Origin: Eudorina sp. 2006-703-Eu-15
Lineage: Eukaryota; Chlorophyta; Chlorophyceae; Chlamydomonadales; Volvocaceae
Direction: 5' to 3'
DNA: 64,000 bases
Assembly (NCBI GenBank): GCA_003117195.1
Contig: BDSI01000030.1
Coordinates: 797,211 to 861,210 of the forward strand
This document shows, in pieces, positions 1 through 11,900 of the stretch. Each line of letters starts with the position of its first letter. Position 1 is the first letter of the stretch. Under the pieces are notes generated by a model. That model was not told the origin of the DNA, did not search any database, and saw nothing but the letters and a program-made list of their open reading frames with translations. A program made the translations under genes and the position numbers.

Positions 1-341
1 CTGCGGTACGTGTCGTATTCGTACGACGGCGTAGGGGGTTGGGTTCCCCGCGAGACATGCACACGCGCACACGCACGCGCACGCGCGCACACGCCCCCTG
101 CGGCATAGCACCTGCAGCAATGTACAAGGGTGTGTGTGTACATGTTTTTGTGTGTGGCGTTTTGCCCATTCGCCACCCCCCTCCCTAAAGACGCGCTGCA
201 CCAGCCCCCACCCACCCACTCAACCTCGGCGCGATTCGAGTAGGTTTACCACCTAGTTCCAGCCACCCACTCACCCCGTTCGTTTCTGCGTTCGGTTTTT
301 CATTTTTTTCTCTAACCCCCCTCGGCCCCCCCCCTCCGCAG
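1..341 (+). other. Intron upstream of gene 1, possibly with an exon tail at 1-30
   Basis: Positions 31-36 read GTAGGG followed by a G-rich stretch, a donor-like start. Positions 339-341 are CAG after a C-rich tract, a good acceptor for the exon at 342. Bases 1-30 could therefore be the end of an upstream exon, but no domain is visible in so short a piece. The interval also holds alternating CA/CG dinucleotides (about 57-95) and a GT-rich stretch near 130-155. Confidence 0.35.
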
Positions 342-2345
342 GTGGCCCCCGGTTGTTGTACTCGGAGCTCGTCGCCCTGGGGTTGTTGCTGTACCACATC
401 CGGCTGTCGTACGGTACGGAGATGGAACTGGCCGTCGCGCTCGGCGTGGACCCGCGCGCCGCGGCCGCCGCCGGGCCCCTGCCCGCCAAGAACCTGCTCA
501 CCTCCGCCGCCGTACTGTGCCGCATCGCAACCCACATCGCCTCCGTCGCGGCCCCAGACCGCCTGCGGGAGTGCACCTTCTCCTCCATCCTGAACTGTAA
601 GGTGATGGCGGGGCTCCTGGACCCCCCCGCGTCCCGGGGGCTGGTGGGGGTCGTGACGGGGCAGGCGGCGGCGTGCCTGACGGAGGCAGCCAGGCGGCTG
701 CGCGCCGGCGACGGTCGCGGCCGGGTCCTGTGTGCGGTCCAGGCGGCGGCGGAGGAGCGGCTGAGGCAGCGGCGGGAGGGCAGGCGGCGGGCGCGGGCGC
801 TGGCGGCCGCCGCGGAGGACCGCGACGGAGGCGACGGAGGCGGCGGAGGGGGGTTGGAGCGGCGGCTCCGCGGGCGGCAGCGGAGGGGGGAGCGGGTGGG
901 GGAGGAGGAGGGGGAGGGGGAGGAGGGCGGCGGCGGCGGCGGCGGCTGGGACGGCGGCGGGAACGCCGGTGCGCCCCTGGGGGACATTGAGCCGGCGGTC
1001 GGGGGGGTGCTGGAGGCGATTCCGGAGGAGGTGAGACGGGCGGGCCGGAGGGAGGCGGACAGCGAGCGGGGCGGCGCGGCAGCAGGCGACGGCGGAGGTG
1101 ACGGCGGCGGCGACGGCGGCGGCGGCGGCGACGGCGGAGTCGGGCCGCGGCTGAGGGTGGGCTCGGAGGTTGTGGGCATGGCGTCGCGGGTGGAGCTCGC
1201 CAGGCAGTTGGTGGCACTGGAGCACCTGGTGAGTGGGTGGGGCGCTGGGGGGGAGGGGCGGGGGAGGGGGGGGGCCGGAGGGAGGGGGAGGGGGGGGGCC
1301 GGGGGGGGGGGGGGGAGGGGGGGGCCGGGGGGGGGGGGGGGCGGGGGAAGTCGGTAGACGTGTTGATGTCGTACTGCGCTGCGGCCAGAGCAACGAGTCC
1401 GGTGAAGGATTGACTGGGGTGGTGAGGAGGGGGAGGAGGGGGATAGGAGGGGCGGCAGCGCACAGCCCTGCCCCTTGCATGTCCGCCCGCGCTGCCTTTC
1501 AGCGCCCTGAAAACAGACACACACACACATACGCACACACGCACGCACGCACACATGGCAGGGCAATGCGCCCAAGTGACATCCACGTTTGGTCCCTGCA
1601 GGTCAGCTGGTAAACTAGAACCGCAGCTGGGCTGGGTCGGGCGGGTAGCTCTCTCAACACATGATGTCAGCATGAATCATGCCCCGCGGAGCACACGTGT
1701 AATGATGTTTGAAAGGGTAGTGTGATGGTGCCCGGGGTCTTGTCACTACTGGAGGCTGTGGGATGAGCACCTCGAGCGCATCGCTGGAGGGCAGCAGGGC
1801 GCCAAGACGCGGGCACCGGCCCATCCCCCACCCCCGCCCCCATATATCCCATACCCTTCCCCCGTCCCCTAACAGGCCACGCTCGTAACCGCGTTCTTTA
1901 TATCGCAACCCGACACGCCACCCCAGCCTGCCTTGCCTGCCGAAAGCTCATTGATTCTGTGGTTTGTGTGTGTGTGTGTGTGTGCCAAATATGCAATGCG
2001 GAACGTCCTCCCAGAAATTGGTGGAGCTGGAGGTGTCGGGCGGTCAGGCCGCCAGCTACTTGCTGGGGGCCGTCGGGGTCCTGGGCTACCTGGGTCACAA
2101 GACCCTCCACTGCCTGGGGAGGGTCGGGGAAGACTCCGACGATGCCGCCGTCGCCGCCGTCGAGGCGGCGGCGGAGGCGGACGCGAACCGCGCCGCGGCG
2201 GCGGAGGCGGACGCGGACAGCGCCGCTGCGGCGGCGGCGGAGGCGGAGCTGGAGAGGGTGTTTCCGTCCACGTCCCCCGTGTTGGCGAGTCTCGTGGGGG
2301 TGCGAATAGGGGGGCTGGACACACCGAGGGCACGGCGGCGGTCCA

Positions 2346-2394
<49 letters not shown>

Positions 2395-2556
2395 GGGCAA
2401 CCCCGGGGCGGCGGCGGCGGCGGCGGCGGTCGCGTTGGGGACAGCCGCGATGGTGAGGGGACTGCAGGGGGGGCGGGTGTAACGAGAATTATTAGCATGG
2501 GAGGCTCCAGGGGAGGTTGTGGGGGAGCGCTGTGGCGGTCCCCTCGCCCAACCCCC

Positions 2557-2603
<47 letters not shown>

Positions 2604-3899
2604 GGGTATATTTTATACGCATACGGGCAACTTTCGGGCGCTAATCCGCCGGTGCATGTCACGCACTCCTGTTCTGCCTACCTAAGCAACACACACATAC
2701 GCACTGAGTGGTTCTGCGAGTGCCGTCGCCCCCTCCACCCTGTTCGTGGCTGTCGGTCCAAACAGCCGTCGAGACGCGCTGAACCCCTCTCCGCTGCCCT
2801 CGTCGTGCCGCGTCCCGTACTGCCGACGCACTATTGCCGTACTGCCGTACACCAGTCAACACCGGGCGGATCCTGCGAGCCCTCCGGCGCGCCGGAGCCG
2901 CCGCAGTCACCCCAGCCCCAGCCGCAGCCGCAGCCGCAGCCGCAGCCGCAGCCGGAGGAGACGGGGCGGCAGCGGAGGGCAGAGCTCGCCGCGGCCTCCC
3001 CCGCCGCGTCTTCCTCCGCCTCCTGCTCCCACGCCGCTGGCTCCGCTGCCGCCGGTACCTCCTCCTCCTCGGCCTTTGCCCTGGAGGTGACGCCTCTCAG
3101 TCTGGTGTTCTATTATCGGATTGAACTGGCGATGCATCGGGAGGACCTCCATCTGCGTCTGTCTGCCGGTGACATCCGCAGGTGTGTGTGGGGGGTGGGG
3201 TGGGGTGGGGGGGGGGTTGGGGGGTGGGGGTGGGGGTTGGGGTGGGGGTGGGGGTTGGGGTGGGGGTGGGGTGGGGGTGGGGTATAGGATATTGGTAGAC
3301 ATTTTCAAACTGCGCTGCTGCCAGAGCGACGGTTCGACCGGAGAATTTGGTACAGTACGTAGATCGCCAGCGAGGACGACGGTGTATGTAGGCGTCGGTG
3401 TTGCCAAAACCAAGTTAGATGAGTCGGAACATGTAGGTAGTCTAACGCAGAATTCGGAGAGAATAGAAAGAAAGCGTGGCCGGTGGCGGCGTATAGGCAC
3501 CCCCGGGGTGGGGTGGGGTGGGGTGGGTGGGTGGGTGGGGAGCATTGGACATGAGTAGGCGTATTCGGACTGCGCTGACTGACTGACTGACTGACTGACT
3601 GACTGACTGACTGACTGACTGACTGACTGACTGACTGACTGACTGACTGACTGACTGACCGACTGACTGACTGACTGACTGACTGACTAGAGGGGAGCGA
3701 GGGTCAGCTGGGGATTGGACTGTCCGTATCGGATCTTGACTCAGCGATGTGACTTGAGCGATGTGACTGAAGCGATGTGACGACGTCCAGTTAGCAGTTG
3801 TTGACCGCTTACTGACTGGAAGTGGAACCGTCGGCACCGAAATGAAAGCCCCGGGCGGGCGGGTAAGGTTGTGTCGTGGCTTCGTTGCGCGCCGTTGGG

Positions 3900-3933
<34 letters not shown>

Positions 3934-5502
3934 GCCACCACTACCACCAACCGCCGCCACCGCCACAGTTTTGCGGTTAAAGGGGAGGGCGCTGCCTTTC
4001 TGGACAGACAGGGAAGGGGCGTGGACACGCATTCTGTTCCTGCCCGTGCGACTGCGACTGCGACTGCCGACGGCTGCTGCCTCGTGTGCGCTGTACGGCG
4101 CACGTGCCATCCACCCCGCCCGGTCCCCCCCCAGCCCATATAACAGCTGGACGACGATGCTCCGGGACCGTCTGGAAGCCGCCGGCGGGGCGACGCTGCC
4201 CTGCTCGTCCTGGGGCGCTGACCCGGACTGCGTGGAAGCGGTCCTGCGCGGCCTCGTCAAGGTATGACAAAGAAGAAGAGGTACGACAGATGGCCGTACC
4301 ACCGTACGGTGTCGTTGCGGAGCAGGTATTCGGCGAGCGGCCGTTGCCGTACTGTACAGTGCGGTACGGATTCTTCTGACCCGCACCGCGTGAGCCATGT
4401 GAAGTGTGTTATGTTATGTACGTGTGGAGACGGGGTGGGGTAGGTGGGCGGCCTGAGCTTGCAAGAGAAGAAAACAGGGATCAAGCACAGCGGGATTTGT
4501 TATCTAGAGCTGTCGACACGGCGACGGTTCGCAGCCGTACCCAATTCGTGAGGGACTTCGCGGCAGCGGCGGCGGCGGCGGCGGCGGGGCTTGGTCCCGG
4601 CCCCCAATTTCCCGCATCCCCTCCCTCCCTGCCGCCGTCCACACACAACACGGGCCAGGGGCGGTCGTGCGGTGTACGGGCCTTTCCGGTCTTGAGTCAT
4701 GCCCCTTGCATGTCACGCACTCCTGCTCTGCTTGCCTACGATGACAGACAGACGTGAGGGTGCCCCGCCCCCCCCCGCGTCACCCCGCTCCATCCCCACA
4801 CCGCCGCAGACCACACCACATTACTTCACCCCATCTCTGCCCTCCTCTTGACCCACATGGCCGCACTGCATGGCAGGTCCGCGCTGCACTGCTGCGGGAC
4901 GCGCGCAAGGACCTCCTCATCGTGCCCATCACGGACGGGACCAACTCACCGCAGCGGCCGGGGCCGCTCGACCTCCTCGTCAACCGCCTACAGAGCGCCA
5001 TCCTCCGGATCCGCAGCTCCAAAACCACAGGCGCTGCATCGCGCGCCGCCAGTGGGGCGGCAGCAGCAGCAGCAGGAGCAGCAGCAGCAGCAGCATCACC
5101 AGCAGCAGCAGCAGCAGCAGAAGCCACCTCGGCGGGGCCGGCGCTGCCGGGGGCGGGCGCGGGGGCTGCAGGTCCGCGGGGGTTGGTTCGGAGGAGGAGG
5201 AGGAGGAGGAGGAGGAGGAGGAGGGGGAGGAGGCGGTTGTCGGCGGTTGTCGACTTCTTGCTCTTTTACGGCGTCGCTGTCGCTGTTAACAGAAAGGGAT
5301 TGACACCAGGGGGGCCATTGAGGAGGAGAGGGTTACCGGGCGGGGGTCTAGGGGCGGGAGCTGCTTTACCTTGTACCTCCATTTCGTTGTCACCTCCATT
5401 TCGCTGACAGCTGCACCCTGGAGCGCCGCCTCGCCCTTCTTCGCGTACCGTATTCGGTGTCCCGCACGCCGCCTTGCCCTGCCCGTGTCTTGCCAGCCAA
5501 CG

Positions 5503-5550
<48 letters not shown>

Positions 5551-6396
5551 TACACACACACACAAATACACACGGTAGTGAGCACGACGGCTGCTCCGTT
5601 CTCCCCTTTCACACGACGTCGTACGCTAACGACCGCAGGTGCGGATGCAGGACAGGTGCCGTCCCCGGAGGTCCACGCGGGCGAGCCGAAGATTGAAGAC
5701 GCCGGATCATCCGACTGCCGTACAACGACTGGCGACGGAGGCCCAGACGACCCAGGCGCCGGTGGCGGCAGTAGCAACAGCAACAGCAGCGTCGTAAGCT
5801 GTGCCCGTCACGGAGATCGCGCGGCGGCTGTAGCAGACGAGGCGACTCAGCCCTGTCCGGCGGCCTCCACCTCCACCTCCACCGCCGCCTCCACCTCTCC
5901 TGCCGCCTCCACCTCTCCTGCCGCCTCCACCTCCACCTCCACCGCCGCCTCCACCTCCGCCGTAGCCTCCACCTCTCCTGCCGCCTCCACCTCCACCTCC
6001 ACCGCCGCCTCCACCTCCGCCGTAGCCTCCACCTCTCCTGCCGCCTCCACCTCCACCGCCGCCGCCGCTGCTGCTACTGCCACCCAGCCACCCGCCCCCA
6101 CCTTCGAGCTCCGCCCGGACTGGGTGCAGCGCCGGGGCCTGGCCGTCAACCACGCCATGTGCCACCTGATGGGCATCATGGACGGCCCCGACGTGGAGGC
6201 GCAGGTGTGTGCGGCGCGCATGACGGCGTCCGACGCCGCCAGCCTGGACGCCCGGCTGGTGGCCGCCATCGTGGAGATGGTGAGCGAGCGAGACGGCGAG
6301 CCGCGCGACCTGTCCAGGTTCTTTGCGGAGCGGACGACGCTGGTGCTGCTGGCGTGCAGGACGACGCCGTCGGGGGGGATTGCCGGGCCAGCCTAA
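342..6396 (+). CDS. Large protein of unknown function, 5' partial, six exons visible
   Basis: Exons by phase-consistent GT-AG joins are 342-1228, 2015-2452, 2907-3181, 4147-4261, 4877-5171 and 5639-6396, giving about 921 residues to the TAA at 6394-6396. The first exon begins mid-codon after an acceptor, so the true start lies left of the window. I do not recognise a family. Well-behaved, helix-like pieces (for example SELVALGLLLYHIRLSYG, then SFVFYYRIELAMH-like, RLQSAILRIRSS and RPDWVQRRGLAVNHAMCHLM) alternate with long Gly/Ala/Gln-Pro/Ser-Thr low-complexity inserts; the last exon contains a Pro/Ala/Ser/Thr minisatellite at about 5866-6060. Introns 1 and 3 carry copies of the intron-terminal repeat. 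The last exon could instead splice at a later donor and continue into 7.9-8.7 kb, so the 3' end is uncertain. Confidence 0.6.
1351..1410 (+). repeat. Intron-terminal repeat family 1, donor side of gene 1 intron 1
   Basis: A diverged copy: CGGTAGAC followed by a core close to GCGCTGCTGCCAGAGC and TCCGGTGAAGG. It lies about 120 bases after the donor at 1229, behind a long G-rich tract, in the sense orientation. Confidence 0.7.
2559..2602 (+). repeat. (CA)n microsatellite in intron 2 of gene 1
   Basis: About 22 CA units. Similar CA or GT tracts occur at 1965-1985, 5507-5571 and 60714-60749, all in introns or next to splice acceptors. Confidence 0.9.
3282..3400 (+). repeat. Intron-terminal repeat family 1, long copy in gene 1 intron 3
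   Basis: Begins GTATAGGATATTGGTAGAC, then a core GCGCTGCTGCCAGAGC, then text resembling the interior of the 19.46 kb and 63.1 kb copies (GATCGCCAGCGAGGACGACG). A further interior piece (GCGATGTGACGACGTCCA and onward) appears at about 3770-3848, beyond the CTGA microsatellite, so the element may have been split by repeat expansion. It starts about 100 bases after the donor at 3182. Confidence 0.75.
3575..3688 (+). repeat. (CTGA)n microsatellite, about 28 units
   Basis: Tetranucleotide array with one variant unit (CCGA near 3659). It lies in intron 3 of gene 1. The same tetranucleotide occurs, as CAGT in the register of the plus strand, in an XAP5 intron at 12038-12098. Confidence 0.95.
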
Positions 6397-6994
6397 AAAG
6401 GAGGGAGGGAGGGAGGGAGGGAGGGAGGGGGAGCGAAGGAGGCCGGGAAGGGGGGAGGAAGGGAGGGAGGGGGGGAGGGAGGGAGGAGGGGAGGGGAGGG
6501 GAGGGAGGTGGCGCAGCGCAGCTGCGGGATAGTGGGGCTGTCGGCAGAGGGGAGGCGGGGCGCGGGGACGTTTGGTTGAGGCTGAGGCGGGCCGGAGGGG
6601 AAAGGGGGAGGGGAGGGAAATGGCGCAGGTTGGCAGGCGCCAATGAACTGATGGGTTGCGGTAAGTTGGATGGGAAAGGGGGGGCAGGGCGATGAGCCGC
6701 TGCGTGCGAGTGCTGCTGGGCGGTGTCCAAGACGCGGGAGGGGCTCCGGGGGCTGGTTAAGAAAAAGAAAGGCAGCCCAGACGGGGGTTGGTACACGGTA
6801 CATGCATCAGAGAGGCAAGCGTCACACAGCACAGAGCAATGCCATCGCCAGCTCGCGGAGGTGGGGCATCGGGTGGGGATCCGATGGGGGGGTGGGTGTT
6901 CAGGAGGCGCTTACGGTGGGTACCCCCTCCCCCCCCCTTGGGTGCCGTCGGCCCCCTGGTGCCGTCGAGGGTGTAGGGATCCGCAGCGGTCAGG

Positions 6995-7021
6995 GATAGA
7001 TAGATAGATAGATAGATAGAT
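6995..7021 (+). repeat. (GATA)n microsatellite
   Basis: About seven perfect GATA units in the presumed 3' UTR of gene 1. Confidence 0.95.
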
Positions 7022-8419
7022 ACTTAGACCGGCGGATAGTTTCAGAGTTAGATACATATATATGTATGGAATGGAGATGATGAGCAAGAGCGCCGGATGG
7101 CAGTGAGGGTGGCGGGCGGTGCGGAGTTGACTCGCTGGGGGGGAGGGGCCGGAGGGGCCGCAGGCCGCGGCTGCACGCAATAAGATATGGAGTCTGTTGA
7201 GACTGACACTCAGCGGGGGCCCGTGCGGGGTGCTCTGTGCACATGCGGGCGGAGCAGGAGGGCAGAGGCGTACCACCGATGGGTGACCCGTGGGTCTCCA
7301 CTGCGACCGACCTGATCCACCGATGTCGCCGCGCAGCAGCGGACCGTCCGGCGCACGGAGCGGAGGACGGCGGGTCGGTCGGTTGGCAGAGTCCGTTGGT
7401 TGAACCATTTCCCCCATTCACACCGTTGGTTTGAGCTGCGTAGCAGGATCGGACCGTTGGGGCATCCGGTGTCTTCCGGTGTCCTGGCTCGGAGGACGGC
7501 TCTCGTCCGCGGCGCAGGCAGGCAGGCAGGCAGGGGGGCAGGCATGCAGGCTGGTCGGGGCAATCGGTCGACAAGTTGCTGTCCGAGGTGCTGTCGTTGA
7601 GGTACCCCCCTGGCAGAGGGGGGGTGCGGACCCCGGCAGTGCGGGCCCTTCCAAGAATCCGCCTCAGTGGCTGTAACCCCTTCACCCCGCCCTCCCCCCC
7701 CCGTCCGTCCATGCACCCATTTGGCAGTCGGCCCCCCTCCCCCAAGGGGAGCCGGTAGAAGCTGGACTGGACTGGATGAAGCCCCCCTCCCCCCTCCCCC
7801 CTTCCCCCCTTGGGGTCTGCACGTATCGAAAGTTACAGTACACCTCACACCTTGCAACACCTTGCAACAAAAGGCCGCGCGCGATATCCCGCTGTCCCTG
7901 TCCATACTCGCCCTTGGCGACCCCCGCCACCGCGTCCTTGTTGCAGGCTGCCGCCCCCGGGCGCATGCCTCACAGGTCACAGCCTCCGCACATGCGGACT
8001 GCTTCGCCCCCTGGGCCCTCCATCCACGTCCCCAGTTCCCCACCCCGGCAGCCGGGAGAGACCCGGGAGGACGTTTTTTTCCCGGCACGCCCGCCGCCCC
8101 CACCTCGGCTGCCAGCACCCCGGTGGTGGGGCCAGAAGAGGCCGGCCACGTGTCCCCAGCCGGCCACGCGAACCCCACAAAAGCGCGAACCCGCAGCGCA
8201 CGCCCGCGCGCGTTGGGCGCCCCCGGGACCCCACCTCCTCGCCGCAGCAACGAGTGCACCAACGATCCGCCCCTAGCGCCTGGCGATGGTGTCCCGCGAC
8301 CAGCGCAGTGTCCGTCCCGACGGGGCCATCGGCACCGGATGCGTCACCCAGTGGGGTGAGGTGGGGTGGGGCGACCCGGAGATCCTGATTCTTACCTCCA
8401 CCCCACCCCACCCCACCCC

Positions 8420-8437
8420 CTACCAATCTCCTATACC
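8420..8437 (-). repeat. Intron-terminal repeat family 1 end, not assigned to a gene
   Basis: The plus strand reads CTACCAATCTCCTATACC, the reverse of the family terminus, followed by a C-rich tract and a CAG at 8458-8460. In every assigned plus-strand case this configuration marks an acceptor. See the finding on 8356-8460. Confidence 0.6.
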
Positions 8438-8958
8438 CCACCCCCCAACCTCCGGTGCAGGGAACCCCAGGTCCCGTGTCCTCGAGGGGCCAAATGACAC
8501 GACGGGCAGCACGCTACGCAAGCACGCTACAACCCCCCCTCGACCCGTCCCCCGGCGGCCTGCGTCCTCGCGGGCCCCCAGCGGCGGCGACTGCGGTGCA
8601 GACGCCGCGCCCACACGTCCCCGGCCCGCCGTGTCCTTGGCCCCTGGCCCTGGGTGAGGGCGGCACCGGCACCAGGTAGGGAACCGCTCCGCTCACAGCA
8701 CCTAGCAAGCCACATCCAGCTACCGCGCCCGAAGCAGCGCCCCAAACTCGGCTTTGTGACAGGGGCTAGGGGCTGGGGGCTAGGGGCTAGGGGCGAGGGC
8801 GGACCCCCCGCAGCGCCCGCGCCACCTCACTGCCGCCCCCCCTCCCCCATGCGACGGCGACGGCCAGCTTGGTCTCCCTTGTCCCCTCCCCTTGCACGTC
8901 CCACCGCGCCCGCCGCCGCCGCCCCCAGCCCCCTGCTCGAGGCTGCAAAGGGGGGCAC

Positions 8959-11900
8959 TCAGCCGAAGATGGTGTACTCGCCGTACGTCTTCTCCGGGTC
9001 GTAGATCTGCATCCAGGGCGGGCGGGCGGGAGGGAGGGAGGTACGGATAGAGGAAATTGGTAGACAGTATACCGTACATTCAAGATGCGCTGCTGCCACA
9101 GCAAAGGTCCGGTGAAGAATCACCGGAGGGGGGGAGGGAGGGAGGGGACACCGGCGGTGTGGGGGCGCAGATCCGGATCCGGATCCGAAGGGAGCATGCA
9201 GGCGCGCGACAGCACGCTGGGAATGGAGCTGATGGGGGGCCGGGCGGCGGATGGCGCCCGACTGTAAGTACTGCAATTTCACACACGTCGCAATTTCGTA
9301 CACGTCAGGTGCCATGCAGGTGCCTGCACGGTGGCCCCGGTGCTCTCCCCTCCCCCTTCCCCTTCCCCAGCTACTCACCTCCCAGCGACTGGCGGGGAAG
9401 ATGTGCTTGTTCTTGTCGTACCAGTGCCGCTCCACCACCTGCGACCCGCACCCACAGCCGCACACACACAAAGCGCGGCTTCCTTGTTTTCATGTTTTCC
9501 AATTTGCAAGTTATATGGTAAGTACACCCGCCACCCCTGCACTGGGCCGTATCCCCACTGCACCTCTGATCTGGCGGCCGCAGCGCAACTCCAATATGCC
9601 TGTACCCATCTCTTACACACACACACCCTGGGGAGCCAACCTTTCCTCTGGCCCGCTACCCGGATCACACCCGCATTATCCGCACATATGTCATTACCCC
9701 ACCGGCCGCTGGTACACTGGCGTCCCTTCCGTACACTACCGTACTGCACCCATGCCGCGTTCGTACGTGTCCCTGCCTACAAATCCCTCCTTCCGCGCTT
9801 CTCACCCGTAGCCGCGCCACCACCATAGTAACCTGTTTGCTTTCATCCTGTTTGCTTTGACCTTGTCTAGTTACTGTATTTTGTCTTGCTCCCTTCCACT
9901 TTGCCTCACAACTTGCTTCCTTCCGCGTTCCCGCATGATGGACGACCGACGCTGCTTCCGTGGGGACCGTCACGATACATTCGTCATACATTTTACAGGT
10001 CGGTAACCAATCCGTTTGCGTGCGTCGTGCGTCTCCATATTTAGTATTTGCGGTATGATTTGCCTTGTGGTGGTGGCGCGGCTGCCTTGTCCGCGCGCCT
10101 GCATCTGGTAAGTTTTTCCTCGCAGGTTCTATGGTAAGTATATTGCCACCTGGGATCGGGCGGGCGGGCGGGTTGCAATTCTAAACACACCCCTCCCCCT
10201 CCCCGGCCCCCACACATTTCCCCCTTCCCGCCTGCCAATGTCTACCAATTTCCTATACCCCCCTCCCGCACCCCCCCCTCCCGCACCCCGCTCCCCTCCC
10301 CCCCCACCTTGCCCGCGTGGCTGTCCTGCTTCTCCTGCGTGGCGTCGTTGGTGACGCGGATGTCCTCGCGCACCCCGAAGTCGAACAGCGGACCGGACTT
10401 GCCGCGGGCCTTGTTCACGATCAGCTCGTAGAAGGTGTGGTGGTGGGGCATGATCAGATCTTCCTGTCCGCGGGTTTGTGTGGGGGGCGGGAGGAGATGG
10501 CGGGAGAGGGCGGGAGGGGGAAGGGGAGGAAAAGGCAAGGGGAGGGAGCGCCAAGGGCAGATGGCAGATGGCGGAGGGGGGAAAGACGGGGTGGAAGGTA
10601 AATATAAAATCGGTAGACATTTTGAAGCTGCGCCGCTGCCAGAGCAACGGTCCGACAGGGGGGAAGGGGGCCCCGAGGGGGGCAACACCACGAGCAGCAT
10701 GACTGCTCCCGTCGCGATGCCGGTTCGCTGATGGTTACCGTATTGCTCGGTACGGCACCAGCGGATCGTCGCCGTACCCACCTTGATGTACATGAGGTTG
10801 TCCATGCCCACGTGGCGCAGCTCCCTGAACTCGGGCGCCAGCTGCTCTCGGACCTGTTTGAGGAAGAGGCCGATGGAGTCGCCCTTCTTGATGGTGATGT
10901 TGCGGCTGGCGGGGGGAGGGGGGGGGGCAGGGATGGCGGCAGTGGGCGAGAGAGGGGGCGAGAAGGGGGCGAAGCAGGTTGATAGGGCCAGGAGACCACC
11001 CGGGGCAGGTGGTTTGGACGGGCAGACAAGCGCCGGCGAGGCAAGCGCGTGCGTCGTTGGGGGCGGGGGCCTGGGGGGGCCCGAGGTTTCCGGTTGGTCA
11101 CAGTTTCACGGACTGTGATCCACTCCCCACGACCTATCCCAGCAACCCTGCCCAGCGACGCGTTGGGTCGGCTGTTCCCATCGCTTTGTCTCAGCCCCCC
11201 TCCGCCCTCACACCTGACACCTGACACCTGGACCGATCCCAACATCCCCCGCTGAGTTGGGGTCGTTCCTTGGCCCGCCTTCCGCCTCCCCTCCACACCC
11301 GCCCGTGCAGCCCTCCCGGGAGTTGGGGTTCTCCGGGTTTCGTTCTCTTCTCCGCCACCTCACAACGCACACCCACACACACACATCCACGCGCTGTTGA
11401 CGCATACGCCCTTGCTTTTGCTGCACCTTAGGATCAGTAGGTAGTTTAGTCGAGTTTCGTCTGCATTAGCCTACGGCGTCATAGCCGCTACTTCTGCTGG
11501 CGTAACGGCGCCCACCGGCGCTCGACAACGATACGGGGCGCTACAGCATCACGGACTACACCACCTACTTATGGTCGACATACTTCGCCCTGGCATATTG
11601 GTAACTCTGGTCTCGGTCTCAGTCGTCGGTTGCATTGCTGGAGACGGGTCTGTTTTTTCGCGGCTCAGCTTTTCTCCTTGATAACACACACACATCATCT
11701 CACCCACACACCCGAACCCCTCCCGCCCTCGGTCCCCCTCTGTGGTGAGAGGACGGGTTCCGCGCCTCTCCACCCACCCTCTTCCAGCCCCCGGGTCCCC
11801 TCCTGCCGGCCTCCTCCCCTTCCCCCACCCGCTGTCCGCCCCCAAGCCCCGTGCCCCTCCCTCCCTCCCTCCCTCCCTCCCTCCCTCGCCCCACCGGTGG

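Larger units (their letters stand above)
6397..8958. other. Convergent 3' region between gene 1 and XAP5
   Basis: No gene I can name. It opens with a long GGGAGG-type tract (about 6399-6510). A plus-strand TGTAA at 7672-7676 and a minus-strand TGTAA (TTACA at 7833-7837) are plausible poly(A) signals for gene 1 and XAP5, giving 3' UTRs of about 1.3 and 1.1 kb. An intron-like segment at 8356-8460 is not explained by either gene. A (GATA)n tract lies at 6995-7021. GC-rich open frames here overlap in several frames and show no domain. Confidence 0.5.

Noticed and set aside
7210..8388. Several overlapping 190-350-residue frames on both strands
   Set aside because: GC-rich DNA stays open in many frames. 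None has a recognisable domain; the possible exon structure around 8356-8460 is reported as a finding instead.
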